This document shows, piece after piece, positions 51,739-59,781 of a stretch of DNA of 64,000 nt. The notes beneath the pieces were generated by a model. That model saw nothing but the letters and a program-made list of their open reading frames with translations, made no database searches and had not been told where the DNA came from. The stretch is from Streptococcus sanguinis (GTDB lineage: Bacteria; Bacillota; Bacilli; Lactobacillales; Streptococcaceae), in assembly GCF_013343115.1 (NCBI RefSeq), contig NZ_CP054570.1:1916001-1980000 (forward strand). Direction: 5' to 3'. Numbering within the stretch: position 1 is the stretch's first letter; every line of letters starts with the position of its first letter. Position numbers and translations under genes: made by a program.

Positions 51739-54132
51739 TTATTCTTCTTTTTTTCTACTACGGAATGACAATCCAGCTACGCCTAAAGCGCTGATAACTC
51801 CTGCAACTGTGAGAAGAGCATTAGAAGCTTGACCCGTATGCGGCAAGACTGACGCACCACTCTTACCTTCCTTGTTTTTAAGCTGAGCTGGCTGGGTGAC
51901 CTTAGCTAATGAAGACTGCTCTTGTACTGATTTGGCCTCATCAACTGCTGGCAAAATACCGCTAGTTACTTGGTAAGCAGGTAAAGCATCAGCTACTGCC
52001 GCGTCAGTAGCATTGACACCGCCAGTAAATTCCGGAAGAGCCGCCATTTGAGGAGCGCTGTCTGGATGTGCACTCCTGACTGATGGCTGAACGCCAGCAT
52101 CATAGGTGTTATTTTCTGTCATAGTTGGCTCTGAATCATTGACGCCTCCTGTAAATTCAGGCCGTGTTACTGTTGCCGCCTCTGAATCACTAACATTGCC
52201 ACTGAATTCTGCTTGTGCAGACGCCTGCGGAGCTGTATCAGGATGAGTTCCAACTTCATGGCTAGATAAATCATACTCTGACTCTGTCGCTGTTGTCGGT
52301 TCAGAATCACTGACCCCTCCACTAAATTCAGGCCGTGTTGCTGTTGGTGCTTCTGAATCATTAACATTTCCACTGAATTCTGGTTGTACTGAAGACTGCG
52401 GAGCTGTATCGGGATGAGTTCCAACTTCATGGCTAGACAAATCATATTCCGACGCCGTTGCCGTTGCTGGTTCAGAGTCGCTAACTCCTCCACTAAATTC
52501 TTGCCCAGCTTCCTGTGGTGAATCACTTGGAATAGAAGAAGCTGTCTCAGCTTTAGCAGCATTCTTGACAATCGCTTCTAGATTTTCAAGAGCTTTTGTC
52601 TGCTCAGCAGCAATCTGTTCCTGCAGCTTCTCTGCTTTTTCAGCACTGTCTACACTATCATCTAGCTGCGCAATCGCATCTGTCACCGTCTTTAATACTG
52701 CTCGAATCTTTTCTTTAGCTTGCTTTTTATCGAGTTCTGAAAGTGTTTGATGATGTTCAATTGCTTCAATCTGTTTGTCGACTTCTTCTTCAAGCTCATC
52801 TAAAACCAAGTCTTTGCCAACTGGATGAATCGTGTCCAAGCTAGCAATGCCAGCTTCCTCAATTCTCTCTAGTTCCTCTTCGGTATCAGCCTTTTCAAGC
52901 GCCGTTTTCGCATCTGCTAGAGTTGCTTCCGCTTCAGCTTTAGCCGTAGCCCGTTCTGCATCTGACAGATTCGGGTTGCTCCGTAAGTCTGCTAGCTTAT
53001 CAGACAGAGCAAGATCTAGTTTCAGCCCAGTCGTAACTTTCAGCAAACCTTGCTTCTCTGCCGCTACCTGTTCTTGAATTTTTTCGGCATCATCAGGACT
53101 TTCAACCCAGGCATTATAAGCTGCAATTGCTTTTTGAGCTATGGCTGCTGCATCTTCAATTTTCTTTTTAGCTGCAGTTTTTTCCTCAGCAGAAAGACTT
53201 TGACTCTTCTCAACAGCCTCGATAGTAGCTGTTTTTTCTTCCTGAATTTCTTTTAAGAACTGCTCTTTGCCAATGGGGTGAATCTTAGCTAAGTGGGCTA
53301 TGGCTGTTTCTTTTGCCCGGTCATAGACTTCCTGAGAATCTGCTCCTTCAATAGCCTTCTTGGCCGCTTCCACCACCTGCTCTATCTCGCCTCTAACTGC
53401 TTTCTTTTCTGCTTCTGAAAGATTAGGATTTGCTTCCAAGTCAGCTAATTTGGCAGCCAGAGTGAAATCTACGGTTGAACTTGCTATAAATTTGAAAAAC
53501 TTATCTTCCTCGGTTACTGCCTGCTCTTGAATCACTTCCGCCTGCTCTGCTGTTGCTGCATTAACATCTAATTTCTGAATTGCATCCTCTGCTTCTGCAG
53601 CCTTCTTCCTTACAGACTCTTGGAAGCTTTTCTTTTGCTCCTCAGGCAGTAAATCGCTACTATCTACAAGTTTATCAAACTCTGCTTTTCCATTTTGGAT
53701 TTCATCTAGAAGCAAATCTTTGCCGACTGGATTGATAGAGTTGATGTCTGCCAATCCATCTTCCTTAGCTTGATAAATCCTTTCTTTATCCTCAGCTGCA
53801 GCAATTTCATTCTGAGCCTTTGCAGCTGTTTGATTGACTTCCTCCTTAGCTGCTGCAAGCTCCTCAGCTGACAAATTTGGATTATTCCCAAGATCTGTCA
53901 CTTTCTCAGCCAGAAACGTACCTACTTCCGTATTAGCAGCCTCCCTGACCGTTGTCAAATCCTGATTTACTGGTGATGCAGCAGCCGGAGTCTCTACTGC
54001 ATTTGCAACAGGCTGCTCCTCATCTGCCGCCACCATACTGTGACCCAAAAACAGAGCACAAATAAGGACTGAACCAACACCTAAAACTGACTTCCGAATA
54101 GAATATCGCAAAACTTTTTCTGTTCTTTTCAT
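51739..54132 (-). CDS. YSIRK/LPXTG surface protein with DUF1542-like helical repeats
   Basis: A 797-residue wall-anchored protein. The YSIRKSVLGVGSVLICALFLG signal directs septal export. Three helical repeats of about 145 residues follow, each with an L(A/S)xKxxDLxxNPNLS element and a (V/I)GK(D/E)xxLxE(I/L) element, as in DUF1542 (SasC/Ebh type) proteins. The next region has 65-residue repeats built on EFSGGVSDSEP and EVGTHPDTAPQ. The sorting signal is LPHTG plus helix and RSRKKEE. Such repeats form long stalks, often in adhesion or matrix binding. No separate ligand domain is seen. It is divergent from the TetR genes. Confidence 0.9.
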   Translation of the reverse strand: MKRTEKVLRYSIRKSVLGVGSVLICALFLGHSMVAADEEQPVANAVETPAAASPVNQDLTTVREAANTEVGTFLAEKVTDLGNNPNLSAEELAAAKEEVNQTAAKAQNEIAAAEDKERIYQAKEDGLADINSINPVGKDLLLDEIQNGKAEFDKLVDSSDLLPEEQKKSFQESVRKKAAEAEDAIQKLDVNAATAEQAEVIQEQAVTEEDKFFKFIASSTVDFTLAAKLADLEANPNLSEAEKKAVRGEIEQVVEAAKKAIEGADSQEVYDRAKETAIAHLAKIHPIGKEQFLKEIQEEKTATIEAVEKSQSLSAEEKTAAKKKIEDAAAIAQKAIAAYNAWVESPDDAEKIQEQVAAEKQGLLKVTTGLKLDLALSDKLADLRSNPNLSDAERATAKAEAEATLADAKTALEKADTEEELERIEEAGIASLDTIHPVGKDLVLDELEEEVDKQIEAIEHHQTLSELDKKQAKEKIRAVLKTVTDAIAQLDDSVDSAEKAEKLQEQIAAEQTKALENLEAIVKNAAKAETASSIPSDSPQEAGQEFSGGVSDSEPATATASEYDLSSHEVGTHPDTAPQSSVQPEFSGNVNDSEAPTATRPEFSGGVSDSEPTTATESEYDLSSHEVGTHPDTAPQASAQAEFSGNVSDSEAATVTRPEFTGGVNDSEPTMTENNTYDAGVQPSVRSAHPDSAPQMAALPEFTGGVNATDAAVADALPAYQVTSGILPAVDEAKSVQEQSSLAKVTQPAQLKNKEGKSGASVLPHTGQASNALLTVAGVISALGVAGLSFRSRKKEE
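52130..52510. repeat. Tandem coding repeats in the adhesin C-terminal region
   Basis: About two full units of roughly 195 bp plus partial units encode the EFSGGVSDSEP / YDLSSHEVGTHPDTAPQ motif. Several stretches are near-identical at DNA level, which points to recent duplication. Confidence 0.8.
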
Positions 54133-54488
54133 TTTATTCTCCCCTGAACATATTTTATTATCCCAATCAGTAACCCTTAATAAAAAGTCCAGTCAAACCT
54201 CCCATAAATCTTTCAGATTAGGTAATCTTTAAACTACACTTTCTATTTGACTTCTGATAAGATTTTTTATTATTTTATCATATTAACTTGTTAAAATAAA
54301 AGAATTATCGGCTTGATTTATGTACATTTTTGTGAAATCGTCCAGTTTTTTAAACAGACATGATGTCCAGAAATTAAACTAAAAATTTTTCCATTTAACA
54401 ATGTGTAAACTTTTTTAGTAAAAATTCTGGGCTATTTTCTAGCTTATTTCAGACAGAAAAAGTAAAATGGTATAGGAGGGATAAAATT
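54133..54488. other. Divergent regulatory region between adhesin and first TetR gene
   Basis: No gene. It holds the start regions of both genes. A 19-nt element (ACAATGTGTAAAC followed by TTTTTT, 54398-54416) recurs with two changes upstream of the second TetR gene. I see no clear promoter for the adhesin; GATAAT at about 54152 is a possible -10 box. Confidence 0.5.
54398..54416 (+). promoter_or_regulatory. Element shared by both TetR upstream regions
   Basis: ACAATGTGTAAAC plus six T, 72 nt before the first TetR gene. The counterpart at 55221-55239 differs only at two central bases, although the sequences around it have diverged. It may be the operator of the TetR pair. Confidence 0.45.
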
Positions 54489-55091
54489 ATGGCTCTTAAT
54501 ACACGAGATAGGATTTTAGATGCATTTTTTGAATTAGCAGATAAACAGCCAGACAGGTCGCGTTTTACCTTTACAGAAATCGCTAAAGAAGCCGGCTTGT
54601 CCAGACAGGCTATTTACAAACGACACTTTAATAACACTACTGAAATTATCGAATACATTCGCCAAGATATGGTGAAGCAAGCCTTTGCTCCCAACTGGAA
54701 TAGCAACAATGCTGAAGCGGACTTAGATCCTTTCACTTTTTTGGCTCAAACGATTCTTCCCGCTATTTATGAGCAACGCCAACGCATTAAAATATTATAT
54801 ACTAGTTCTGTCGATCCCTTGTGGAGCGATTTTATTACTGCCAGTTACAAGGACTGGATCGAGCAGAATTTAAATCTTGACCACCAAAAATTAGGTATTC
54901 CTGAAGACCTGGCCAATCAACTGCTGGCCGGCTGGATTAGTTCTCTTATCGAGAATTGGATCACTCAGGATGACCCCGTTCCTTGCAAGCAGTTTTCTAA
55001 GACATTTCTCAACCTTGTATCTTCACCCCTAACCAGCTTTGCTGCTTATGATAGTCCAGCTGGTCCTTCAAATAAAATTGTTATCGCATAA
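54489..55091 (+). CDS. TetR-family regulator, first of a paralogous pair
   Basis: A 200-residue regulator with an N-terminal TetR helix-turn-helix (FTFTEIAKEAGLSRQAIYKRHF, residues 22-44) and a helical C-terminal domain without a recognised ligand. Its start has AGGAGG upstream. It is about half identical over its length to the gene at 55304 (for example SVDPLWSDF against AIDPFWSDY), so the pair arose by duplication. Divergent from the LPXTG adhesin, it may regulate that gene. Confidence 0.9.
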   Translation: MALNTRDRILDAFFELADKQPDRSRFTFTEIAKEAGLSRQAIYKRHFNNTTEIIEYIRQDMVKQAFAPNWNSNNAEADLDPFTFLAQTILPAIYEQRQRIKILYTSSVDPLWSDFITASYKDWIEQNLNLDHQKLGIPEDLANQLLAGWISSLIENWITQDDPVPCKQFSKTFLNLVSSPLTSFAAYDSPAGPSNKIVIA

Positions 55092-55121
55092 CCAACTAGA
55101 AGAAAAACAGAGAAATGACAG

Positions 55122-55153
55122 AACCGGTCCTTGTAAGGGAAGACTGGTTTTTT
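55122..55153 (+). terminator. Terminator of the first TetR gene
   Basis: Stem AACCGGTC/GACTGGTT with a 12-nt loop and six T. Confidence 0.85.
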
Positions 55154-55220
55154 AATATTTTTATATTAAATTTTAAAAATAATTGGACATTTCCTCTATA
55201 AAGTGTTATCATTTTAGTTG

Positions 55221-55239
55221 ACAATCGGTAAACTTTTTT
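55221..55239 (+). promoter_or_regulatory. Second copy of the shared TetR upstream element
   Basis: ACAATCGGTAAAC plus six T, 65 nt before the second TetR gene. It overlaps a TTGACA (55218-55223), but no -10 box is obvious at 17 nt. Confidence 0.45.
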
Positions 55240-55303
55240 GTTGGGATTTGCGCTATTTTTAGACAAACCAGCAAGAACTTAATAAAAAAGAAGGAAGGTA
55301 CTT

Positions 55304-55876
55304 ATGCCCCAAGATACTCGAGACAAAGTCGTTAATGCCTTAATTGAGCTGGCAGAGCAAAATCCTGAAAAGTCTTATTTTACTTTTTCAGAGATTGCAA
55401 AACAAGCTGGTCTATCGCGCCAGGCTATCTATAAAAAGCATTTTAGTAATGTTGAAGACATTATCCAATACATCCGCCAGACAATTATGACTCCGTTTTT
55501 GCCCCTGTATGAAAGCTACGAAGAAGGAAATGGAGAAAATCCGTTCTGTTTCTTTGCCCAACATATGATTCCTACCCTTTATGAACATAGGAAATGGATG
55601 AAGGTGCTCTATACTACAGCTATCGATCCTTTCTGGAGTGACTATCTATCTACCTTCTTCACTCAGTGGGTCGTGCAAAATTTAGAAATTGACTCTAAAA
55701 AATTGGGAATTCCAAAAGAAATGGCTACGGAAATTGTTGTTAGATGGATTAACTCCCTCATTGAAATTTGGATTATCAAAGAAGATCCTATGCCAGCAGA
55801 GGATTTCGCCAAGCTCTTCCTGAATGTGATTTCAACCCCTATGGATCAGTTTATAACACCTCACAGTGAATCCTAA
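55304..55876 (+). CDS. TetR-family regulator, second of a paralogous pair
   Basis: A 190-residue TetR protein with helix-turn-helix FTFSEIAKQAGLSRQAIYKKHF and a C-terminal domain similar to its neighbour (MKVLYTTAIDPFWSDYLSTF). It has an AAGGAAGG ribosome site and its own terminator, so it is transcribed separately from the first copy despite adjacency. The retained pair could form heterodimers or respond to different signals; neither is shown. Confidence 0.9.
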   Translation: MPQDTRDKVVNALIELAEQNPEKSYFTFSEIAKQAGLSRQAIYKKHFSNVEDIIQYIRQTIMTPFLPLYESYEEGNGENPFCFFAQHMIPTLYEHRKWMKVLYTTAIDPFWSDYLSTFFTQWVVQNLEIDSKKLGIPKEMATEIVVRWINSLIEIWIIKEDPMPAEDFAKLFLNVISTPMDQFITPHSES

Positions 55877-55893
55877 TTCAACTCAAAATTATG

Positions 55894-55925
55894 AAGCCCG
55901 CCTAATTTAGGCAGGCTTTTTTTGT
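55894..55925 (+). terminator. Terminator of the second TetR gene
   Basis: Stem AAGCC-GCCTAA with TTAGGC-GGCTT followed by eight T. Confidence 0.88.
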
Positions 55926-55955
55926 CTGTGAAATTTCTTACTCTCCCAAAGAAAA

Positions 55956-55979
55956 GAGAGCAGTTAGTCTCCTGCTCTC
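55956..55979 (-). terminator. Terminator of the lipoprotein gene at 56019
   Basis: Perfect stem GAGAGCAG/CTGCTCTC, 8-nt loop, then TTTTCTTT on the minus strand. Confidence 0.82.
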
Positions 55980-56018
55980 ATCAATATATAAGCTATAAAA
56001 TTAAACACCAAGCTTCAT

Positions 56019-56588
56019 TTAATCTACGCGATAATAGAAGCTGCCTTGTTCGTCAAAGCTATTCAGGCCAACACCTGTCCAGATTCTATCTTGGCCAGCA
56101 TCGGAGTTGTCTGTAAAGTTTTCCTTGTCTGCGACCTTAACTCCCTTAGGAAGAAACTCAATCAGAAAACCTCCGCTTTCTCCGCCGTAGACACCTCCAG
56201 CAGCAGTGCCATAGTCTGTCAGAGAAGCTCCATACAATTCATAACCACTTGAAACCAAGCCCTTGTCATCAAAAACAAGCTGGTTGCCAGAAGCATCCTG
56301 CCAGGTTCCTTTAACGCTGGCATAATTACCATTTGCAAGTGCTGAAATGTCCATCGTTTCCTTCTTTTCCTTGGTTTTTTCTGTGCTCGCACTCTCTGAG
56401 CTAGTGCTGCTAGCCGCTGAAGATTCTGCCTCAGTTGATTGACTGGATACCTGCTCCACAGAACTTGTTACCGAGCCAGTACTGCTAGTAGGTGTCTCTG
56501 ATTGATTCGTAGCACTGCCGTTTGAGCAAGCTGTCATAGCTAATAAAGCAGCTCCTGCTAGTAAAAAAGGTAAAGCTTTTTTCTTCAT
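56019..56588 (-). CDS. Lipoprotein with DUF6287-like domain
   Basis: A 189-residue lipoprotein: signal MKKKALPFLLAGAALLAMTAC with lipobox MTAC, a long Ser/Thr/Glu-rich linker, then a domain of about 110 residues (ISALANGNYASVKGTWQDA to GLNSFDEQGSFYYRV) resembling DUF6287. It is likely exposed between membrane and wall. The frame extends upstream to 56621, but the chosen ATG has GAGGAG upstream and gives the proper signal peptide. Confidence 0.82.
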   Translation of the reverse strand: MKKKALPFLLAGAALLAMTACSNGSATNQSETPTSSTGSVTSSVEQVSSQSTEAESSAASSTSSESASTEKTKEKKETMDISALANGNYASVKGTWQDASGNQLVFDDKGLVSSGYELYGASLTDYGTAAGGVYGGESGGFLIEFLPKGVKVADKENFTDNSDAGQDRIWTGVGLNSFDEQGSFYYRVD

Positions 56589-56633
56589 TTTTCTCCTCTT
56601 TCTCACGGTAAGATAAATCATGTGATTAGTAAC

Positions 56634-56662
56634 ATTATAGATTATTTTATCGCTTTTTACAA
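56634..56662 (-). promoter_or_regulatory. Promoter of the lipoprotein gene
   Basis: Minus-strand TTGTAA, 17 nt, TATAAT, 46 nt before the start codon. Confidence 0.75.
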
Positions 56663-56706
56663 GAAGAATTCTAGCAGCTGGGCGGGCGCAAAGCTACTGA
56701 CTTTAT

Positions 56707-56925
56707 TCATTCAGCTTCTGCCACATCCAGAACCCTGTAGATTGTTTTTGCCAGAGCTGCTTCATAATCAGATGCACCGTAAGGCTTATCAGTCGTGACG
56801 TGGGCTGTCTGCTGTTCTAAGTCCACAACCACATCTGACACTCCCTCCATAGACAGGAAGTGCTGGGTGACGTGTTTGACACAATTTTGACAAGATAAAT
56901 TTTCTAACTGAACTGTTTGTTTCAT
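56707..56925 (-). CDS. copZ: Copper chaperone CopZ
   Basis: A 72-residue heavy-metal-associated domain protein. The metal-binding motif is LSCQNCVKH (C-x-x-C) in place of the usual MTCxxC; Leu-Ser before the first Cys is a mild variant. It delivers Cu(I) to CopA or CopY. It is the last gene of the copYAZ operon, 4 nt after copA. Confidence 0.9.
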   Translation of the reverse strand: MKQTVQLENLSCQNCVKHVTQHFLSMEGVSDVVVDLEQQTAHVTTDKPYGASDYEAALAKTIYRVLDVAEAE

Positions 56926-56929
56926 AGAT

Positions 56930-59191
56930 TCATTCCTCCGTATATTCCTTCATTTTAAAGCGTCCTAGACGCAGTGCATTGACGACAACTGATACTGAAC
57001 TCAAGCTCATGGCCAGACCAGCCAGCATAGGATTGAGCAAGGGACCGCCGAAAAGATGCAATAGCCCCATAGCAATCGGGATGCCCAGTGTATTGTATGC
57101 AAAAGCCCAGAAAAGATTTTCCTTGATATTGCGGATAGTCGCCTGGCTGAGCTTGATAGCCTTGACTACATCCTGCAAATCACTATGCATGAGCACTACA
57201 TCTGCCGACTCAATAGCTACATCAGCGCCTGATCCGATGGCAATTCCCACATCTGCCTGAACCAGAGCCGGTGCGTCATTGATACCGTCTCCGACCATAG
57301 CCAGTTTTTTCCCAGCTTCCTGTAAGTTCTTGATAGCAGTGGCCTTACCATCTGGCAATACACCTGCGATGACTTTTTGGATGCCAGCTTTCTGGGCAAT
57401 AGCTGTCGCAGTTTCTTCACGATCTCCTGTCAGCATGATGACTTTCAGCCCCATAGACTGGAGCTCCTGCACCGCCTTCAGACTGCTAGACTTCATCTCA
57501 TCTGCTACCGCTAAAATACCTGTCAGCTGTCCATCTATTGCGACAAACATAGCTGTCTTCCCTTCTTGGGAAAGCTCCAACAACTGTTCTTGAAAGGCAC
57601 TGCTGTCAATGTTCTTTTCTTCCATCAGAGACTCATTGCCGACCAGAAGATGCTTACCTTCAACCTGAGCTGACAAGCCTCGGCCAACAATGGCCTCAAA
57701 ATGACTGACAGGCAGCAAGTCAAGTCCCTCCTCTTCAGCCGCTTCCAATATAGCCTGAGCCAAAGGATGCTCAGAATGCTGCTCAGCACTAGCTATTAGC
57801 TGCAACAAGTCAGAGCGATTAAAAGCACCTAAAGGTAACAAATCCGTCAGGCTGGGCTTGCCAATCGTAATCGTCCCCGTCTTATCAAGAACAATAGTAT
57901 CCAGCTGATAAGCAGCTTCCAAAGCCTGTCCAGACTTAATCAGAATTCCATTTTCAGCCCCTTTACCAGTCCCAACCATGATGGCTGTCGGAGTGGCTAA
58001 CCCCAGCGCACAAGGGCAGGCAATGACCAGAACTGCGATAAAGATTGACAGAGAAAAGCTAAGACTCTCACCAGCCAGAAAATACCAGCCCAGCGCGGAC
58101 AAAGTAGCCAAGATCAGCACGATTGGGACAAAATAGAGTGAAATCTTATCGGCCAAAGCCGCTATCGGCGCCTTAGACCCCTGCGCTTCCTCCACTAATC
58201 TAACAATCTGAGCTAAGGTCGTATCCGAACCAACCCTAGTTGCTTGATAGTCAATACTACCATTTTGATTGATTGTGGCACTGGTAATGGTGTCGCCGAC
58301 CTTCTTTTCAATCGGGACACTTTCACCAGTCATCATGGACTCATCCACAAAGGTCTGCCCCTCTATTACAAGGCCATCTACCGGCATACGCTCCCCTGGC
58401 TTGATACGGATAATATCTCCAACTCGGATATCCTCCGTATCAATGGTTACAGCCTCGCCATATCGAATCACTGTCGCGTGACTAGGTACTAGCTCAAGCA
58501 GAGATTGAATCGCTTGAGACGTCTTCCCCTTGGCTGAACTTTCCAGATATTTACCTAGAAGAACCAAGGCAATAATCACTGCAACCGACTCAAAATAAAG
58601 CTGATGAACAAAGGGATGATGACCTAGAAAAACCTGACTGACTGAGTAGAGGCTGTAGAAAAATGCTGCGCTGGTCCCCACCGCAATCAAACTATCCATA
58701 TTGGGATGTTGCTTGATAAGATTGCGAAATCCTCTCTGATAAAAGCCTCGACCAATCCACGCAGCAGGCAGAGTCAAAAGCAGTTGTGACAGAACGAAGA
58801 CCAAAGGGTGCGCCATATGGTCCAAGAAGCTAGGCAGAGGAAGACCGACCATACTACCCATTGAGATATAAAGCAAAGGCAGAGCCGTAAGTAAAAGAAT
58901 CAGTAGTTCTTGTTTCTTTCTTCGTAATGCTTGCGTTCTGGCTACAGCCTCTTCGTTTACGTCAGACGGTTTGGCTATGCCTTTTTCTTCTGCCTGATAA
59001 CCAGCCTCGGCTACAGCAGCCAGCACTTGCTGGCTGTCAAATCCCGCCTTAGGAAGCAAACTGAGGCGTTCTGTCGCCAGATTGACACTGACATCCTCAA
59101 CCGTTTCTAAATCTTTGACCGCCATCTCCACTGTCATAGCACAAGATGCACAGGTCATTCCTGATAGCTTGTATTCTTTTTTCTCACTCAT
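56930..59191 (-). CDS. copA: Copper-exporting P1B-type ATPase CopA
   Basis: A 753-residue copper efflux pump. It has an N-terminal metal-binding domain with GMTCASC, eight membrane helices, the TGES phosphatase motif (MTGESVPIEK), the copper channel CPCALGLATP, the phosphorylation site DKTGTIT, the HP motif SEHPLA and the hinge GDGINDAPAL. The start ATG overlaps the copY stop by one base. The longer open frame to 59245 lies inside copY and is not used. Confidence 0.96.
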   Translation of the reverse strand: MSEKKEYKLSGMTCASCAMTVEMAVKDLETVEDVSVNLATERLSLLPKAGFDSQQVLAAVAEAGYQAEEKGIAKPSDVNEEAVARTQALRRKKQELLILLLTALPLLYISMGSMVGLPLPSFLDHMAHPLVFVLSQLLLTLPAAWIGRGFYQRGFRNLIKQHPNMDSLIAVGTSAAFFYSLYSVSQVFLGHHPFVHQLYFESVAVIIALVLLGKYLESSAKGKTSQAIQSLLELVPSHATVIRYGEAVTIDTEDIRVGDIIRIKPGERMPVDGLVIEGQTFVDESMMTGESVPIEKKVGDTITSATINQNGSIDYQATRVGSDTTLAQIVRLVEEAQGSKAPIAALADKISLYFVPIVLILATLSALGWYFLAGESLSFSLSIFIAVLVIACPCALGLATPTAIMVGTGKGAENGILIKSGQALEAAYQLDTIVLDKTGTITIGKPSLTDLLPLGAFNRSDLLQLIASAEQHSEHPLAQAILEAAEEEGLDLLPVSHFEAIVGRGLSAQVEGKHLLVGNESLMEEKNIDSSAFQEQLLELSQEGKTAMFVAIDGQLTGILAVADEMKSSSLKAVQELQSMGLKVIMLTGDREETATAIAQKAGIQKVIAGVLPDGKATAIKNLQEAGKKLAMVGDGINDAPALVQADVGIAIGSGADVAIESADVVLMHSDLQDVVKAIKLSQATIRNIKENLFWAFAYNTLGIPIAMGLLHLFGGPLLNPMLAGLAMSLSSVSVVVNALRLGRFKMKEYTEE

Positions 59192-59634
59192 CAATGCGTC
59201 TCCTTTCCATGCCCGCACCGACACTGACCTTGCGGACAGTGGCATTTAATTTCCAGCGGAGCCGAAGCTCTTTTCTTATCAATGACTTGGCTGAGCCGCT
59301 CCAAGTCCCTTTGACTAAACTGACTTCTCTCAATCATCGAAATCAAAAGGTCTCCATGTTTAGTGTTACAGATATTGTCAAAAAGAGCCTGCCAAGTACT
59401 TTCCAGATGGTCCGCTTCTAAAATCCGAGCATCATAGTAAAACTTACCCTCGATCTTTTCCATAGCGATAAATTCTTTGGTCTTCAGACGATTCAAAAGA
59501 GTCTTGATGGTTGCCGGTTTCCAGGAAAAATCGGCTTCCAAACGAGCTATAATCTCTGTACTGCGACTGTGTGGATACGCCCATAGCACACGCATCACTT
59601 GCCATTCTGCTTGGCTAATATTTTGCTGTTCCAT
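59191..59634 (-). CDS. copY: Copper-responsive repressor CopY
   Basis: A 147-residue repressor of the BlaI/CopY family with an N-terminal winged helix (SWKPATIKTLLNRLKTKEFI) and the C-terminal metal site CHCPQGQCRC (C-x-C-x4-C-x-C). Zn(II) favours DNA binding and Cu(I) releases it. Two cop boxes lie in its own promoter, so the copYAZ operon is autoregulated. Confidence 0.95.
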   Translation of the reverse strand: MEQQNISQAEWQVMRVLWAYPHSRSTEIIARLEADFSWKPATIKTLLNRLKTKEFIAMEKIEGKFYYDARILEADHLESTWQALFDNICNTKHGDLLISMIERSQFSQRDLERLSQVIDKKRASAPLEIKCHCPQGQCRCGHGKETH

Positions 59635-59655
59635 TGTTTAACACCCCCTTATCAT

Positions 59656-59710
59656 TTACATTTGTAATCTAACTCTTTATTAGTTTACATTTGTAATCGT
59701 AATTTGTCAA
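59656..59710 (-). promoter_or_regulatory. copYAZ promoter with two cop boxes
   Basis: Two copies of TTACATTTGTAA (TACAnnTGTA core at 59657-59666 and 59686-59695), 29 nt apart. On the minus strand TTGACA (59705-59710) and TAAACT (59682-59687) are separated by 17 nt. One box overlaps the -10 region and the other lies downstream of the start, the usual CopY arrangement. Confidence 0.9.
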
Positions 59711-59742
59711 GTGTTTTTATCATCATTTTCCGATATACAAAA

Positions 59743-59769
59743 AAGAAGGCGGGATAATTCCGTCTTCTT
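59743..59769 (-). terminator. Terminator of the adcRCBA operon
   Basis: Stem AAGAAGACGG/CCGCCTTCTT on the minus strand with a 7-nt loop, followed by TTTTTTG, 12 nt past the adcA stop. Confidence 0.92.
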
Positions 59770-59781
59770 ACTTTATTTATA

